Assembly (NCBI GenBank): GCA_035547515.1
Contig: DASZUS010000010.1
Span: forward strand, 1 to 31,057
Length of the DNA: 31,057 nt
Source of the DNA: DASZTV01 sp035547515
GTDB lineage: Bacteria > Actinomycetota > Actinomycetes > JAFAQI01
Direction: 5' to 3'
The notes under the pieces were generated by a model. That model worked only from the letters and a program-made list of their open reading frames with translations, made no database searches and was not told the origin of the DNA. A program made the position numbers and the translations under genes. This document shows, in pieces, positions 29,328 through 31,057 of this stretch. How positions within the stretch are numbered: position 1 is the first letter of the stretch; every line of letters begins with the position of its first letter.

Positions 29328-30923
29328 GTGACTGCCACAACCGCGGAGCCCGCGGCCATCACCTCATTGCCGACGATCGACACTCCGCTGTCGAAGAAGC
29401 AGTGGTTCATCCTCGGCGTGCTCTGCTTCACCATCCTCCTGATCAGCCTGGACCAGACCGTCCTCAACGTCGCGCTGCCGACCTTGGTCAACGACCTTCA
29501 CCCGTCCAACAGCGGTCTGGAGTGGATCGTCGACAGCTACACGCTGATCCAGGCGGTGCTGGCCCTGCTCAGCGGCCGACTCGGGGACCGGTTCGGCCAC
29601 CGGCGGATGTTCGTCGTCGGCAGCGCAACATTCGGCATCGGTTCGCTCGGCTGCGCCCTCGTCCACTCGACCTGGCCGCTGGTCGCGATGCGCGTCCTGA
29701 CCGGGCTCGGGGCGGTCGCTCTCATGCCGGCGACGCTGTCGATCATCGTGGCGACGTTCGAGGGGCACCATCGGGTGCGCGCGATCGGGATCTGGGCCGG
29801 GATCGGGGGGATCGGCGGCGCCGCGGGTCCGCTGGTCGGCGGTGTGCTCCTGCAGCACTTCTGGTGGGGCTCGGTCTTCCTGATCAACGTGCCGATCGCG
29901 GTCATCGCCGTCGTCGGCGGGATGCTCGCCATCAAGGAGACCCGTGAGGACGATCCAGCGCCGATCGACGTCCTCGGGGTGCTGCTGTCCGCACTGGGCC
30001 TGACCGCGCTGACCGCGGCGGTGATCTTCGCTCCGTCCGATCACTGGGGCTCGCGGACCGTGCTCAGCCTGATCGCCTCGGCGCTGGTGCTGCTGGTCGC
30101 GTTCTATCGCTGGGACAGCCACCGCCAGGAGCCGCTGATCGACTTCCGGATGTTCCGCAACTCGGGGTTCTCGAGCGGGATCGGTGCCGTCACCGCGATG
30201 TTCTTCGCGATGTTCGGCGTCAGCTTCCTGCTCAGCCAGTACGTCCAGTTCGTCGAAGGCGTCTCGGTCTTCGGGGTCGGCATCCGGTTCCTGCCGCTGG
30301 CGCTCGGGTCGATGATCGGCAGCAACGTCTCGCCGCGGTTGATGCACCGCTTCGGGATCAAGCCCGTGCTGCTCAGCGGGATGTCGCTGGTCGTGGCGGG
30401 CCTGGCGAGCCTCACCGCGCTCGAGGTCGACTCCGGCTACCTCATCAACGGCGTCGCGTTCGCCTGCGTCGGCCTCGGCATGGGTCTCGCGGTGGCCCCG
30501 GCCTCCAACGCCGTGGTCAGCGTGCTGCCACCGGACAAGGTCGGCGTCGGCTCGGGGCTGCGGACGATGCTGCAGTGGCTCGGCGGCGCCTTGGGTGTCG
30601 CGATCGTCGGCAGCATCGCGACCGCTCACTACCGAGGGCACGTCGATTCGGCGTACGCCGGGACGTTGCGCGGCGTACCGGCCGGCGCGCGCCCGAGCAT
30701 CAGCGAGCAGATCGGACGGGCGGCCATCGCCGCGCGACAGCTACCTAAAGACGTCGCGGCGAAGGTCACCTCCGTCACCGACCACGCCTTCGTCGGCGGC
30801 ATGCACCTGTCGTCGCTGGTGGGTGTCGTCGTGACGGTGCTCGCGGTCGTCGCCGTGGCCATCTTCATGCCGAACGACATCGACATCGACGAGGAAGAGG
30901 CCAAGCTCGCCTCGTCCGGCTAG
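29328..30923 (+). CDS. DHA2-type multidrug exporter (MFS, 14 TM)
   Basis: A 531-residue proton-driven efflux protein of the major facilitator superfamily, DHA2 (14-span) group. Motif D1 is clear in LISLDQTVLNVALPTL, motif A in GRLGDRFGHRRMF, motif B in MRVLTGLGAVALMPATLSI, and motif C in IWAGIGGIGGAAGPLVGG. About fourteen hydrophobic segments are visible, with a large loop near residues 440-490 and an acidic C-terminus (NDIDIDEEEAK). Start is GTG 29328 without a Shine-Dalgarno. No regulator gene lies beside it; the likely control is the shared promoter region with the esterase. The drug or metabolite is unknown. Confidence 0.93.
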   Translation: MTATTAEPAAITSLPTIDTPLSKKQWFILGVLCFTILLISLDQTVLNVALPTLVNDLHPSNSGLEWIVDSYTLIQAVLALLSGRLGDRFGHRRMFVVGSATFGIGSLGCALVHSTWPLVAMRVLTGLGAVALMPATLSIIVATFEGHHRVRAIGIWAGIGGIGGAAGPLVGGVLLQHFWWGSVFLINVPIAVIAVVGGMLAIKETREDDPAPIDVLGVLLSALGLTALTAAVIFAPSDHWGSRTVLSLIASALVLLVAFYRWDSHRQEPLIDFRMFRNSGFSSGIGAVTAMFFAMFGVSFLLSQYVQFVEGVSVFGVGIRFLPLALGSMIGSNVSPRLMHRFGIKPVLLSGMSLVVAGLASLTALEVDSGYLINGVAFACVGLGMGLAVAPASNAVVSVLPPDKVGVGSGLRTMLQWLGGALGVAIVGSIATAHYRGHVDSAYAGTLRGVPAGARPSISEQIGRAAIAARQLPKDVAAKVTSVTDHAFVGGMHLSSLVGVVVTVLAVVAVAIFMPNDIDIDEEEAKLASSG

Positions 30924-30944
30924 ACATCCCACGGGTGTAACTGG

Positions 30945-31057
30945 TCAAGCGGCGAGCTTGGCGCGGTGTCCCCATGCGGTGTGTTCGTCGTAGGGGGTGT
31001 GGTGGGTGAGGCAGCCGTGGAGGATGCCGACGAGCCGGTTCGCGAGAGCTCGTAGGG
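30945..31057 (-). mobile_element. 3' end of a probable IS110-family transposase
   Basis: The minus strand reads 37 codons into the window edge and ends at TGA 30947-30945. The C-terminal peptide includes LRALANRLVGILHGCLTHH and then TPYDEHTAWGHRAKLAA, which I recognise as the end of actinobacterial IS110/IS116/IS902-type transposases. These use a DEDD-type active site and usually lack terminal inverted repeats; none is visible here. The gene begins outside the window, so intactness cannot be judged. It lies 21 nt past the exporter stop. Confidence 0.75.

Overview
The window is a high-GC, densely packed stretch of an actinobacterial chromosome. The class rests on gene content and order: dnaK-grpE-dnaJ-hspR with HspR-type (HAIR) operators, clpB, an EtfD-like iron-sulfur reductase, a DUF3151 gene beside purA, fba beside a DedA gene, and a bifunctional-type dcd. 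This order resembles that around Rv0338c-Rv0384c of Mycobacterium tuberculosis. I cannot place the genus. No gap longer than about 160 bases lacks a gene.

1-5300 (minus strand): a tightly coupled purine operon, purA - GNAT acetyltransferase - purD - purB - purC (cut by the window edge). Its leader carries a hairpin with a short U run. 5292-9193: DUF3151 protein, a secreted L,D-transpeptidase with an operator-like repeat cluster at its promoter, class II fructose-bisphosphate aldolase, and a divergent DedA membrane protein. 9179-9257 holds a nested palindromic repeat between the convergent DedA and pyrE genes.

9258-12285: pyrE, a small secreted protein of unknown function, and a NarL-type two-component pair. 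12307-19301: the HspR heat-shock module. The order of transcription is dnaK, grpE, dnaJ, hspR and then clpB, from a promoter sandwiched between two HAIR-like sites. clpB has no HAIR site of its own in the gap before it.

19361-22506: a tiny membrane protein, the EtfD-like reductase, dcd and tRNA-Gly(CCC). 22544-27034: a large LuxR-type ATPase regulator (LAL family) followed by a 68-residue unrecognised ORF and a lipoprotein, divergent from a secreted collagen-like protein, with a 17-bp palindrome between them. 27150-30923: a YciI-like protein convergent with a truncated hemoglobin, a secreted esterase, and a 14-TM DHA2-type exporter. The right edge holds the 3' end of a likely IS110-family transposase.

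Across the window, six genes show a TANNNT hexamer exactly 6 or 7 nt before a GTG codon. This suggests leaderless transcripts and moves two starts downstream of the longest ORF. No CRISPR array, defence island or biosynthetic cluster is visible. The most unusual material is regulatory DNA and small genes rather than a large new system.
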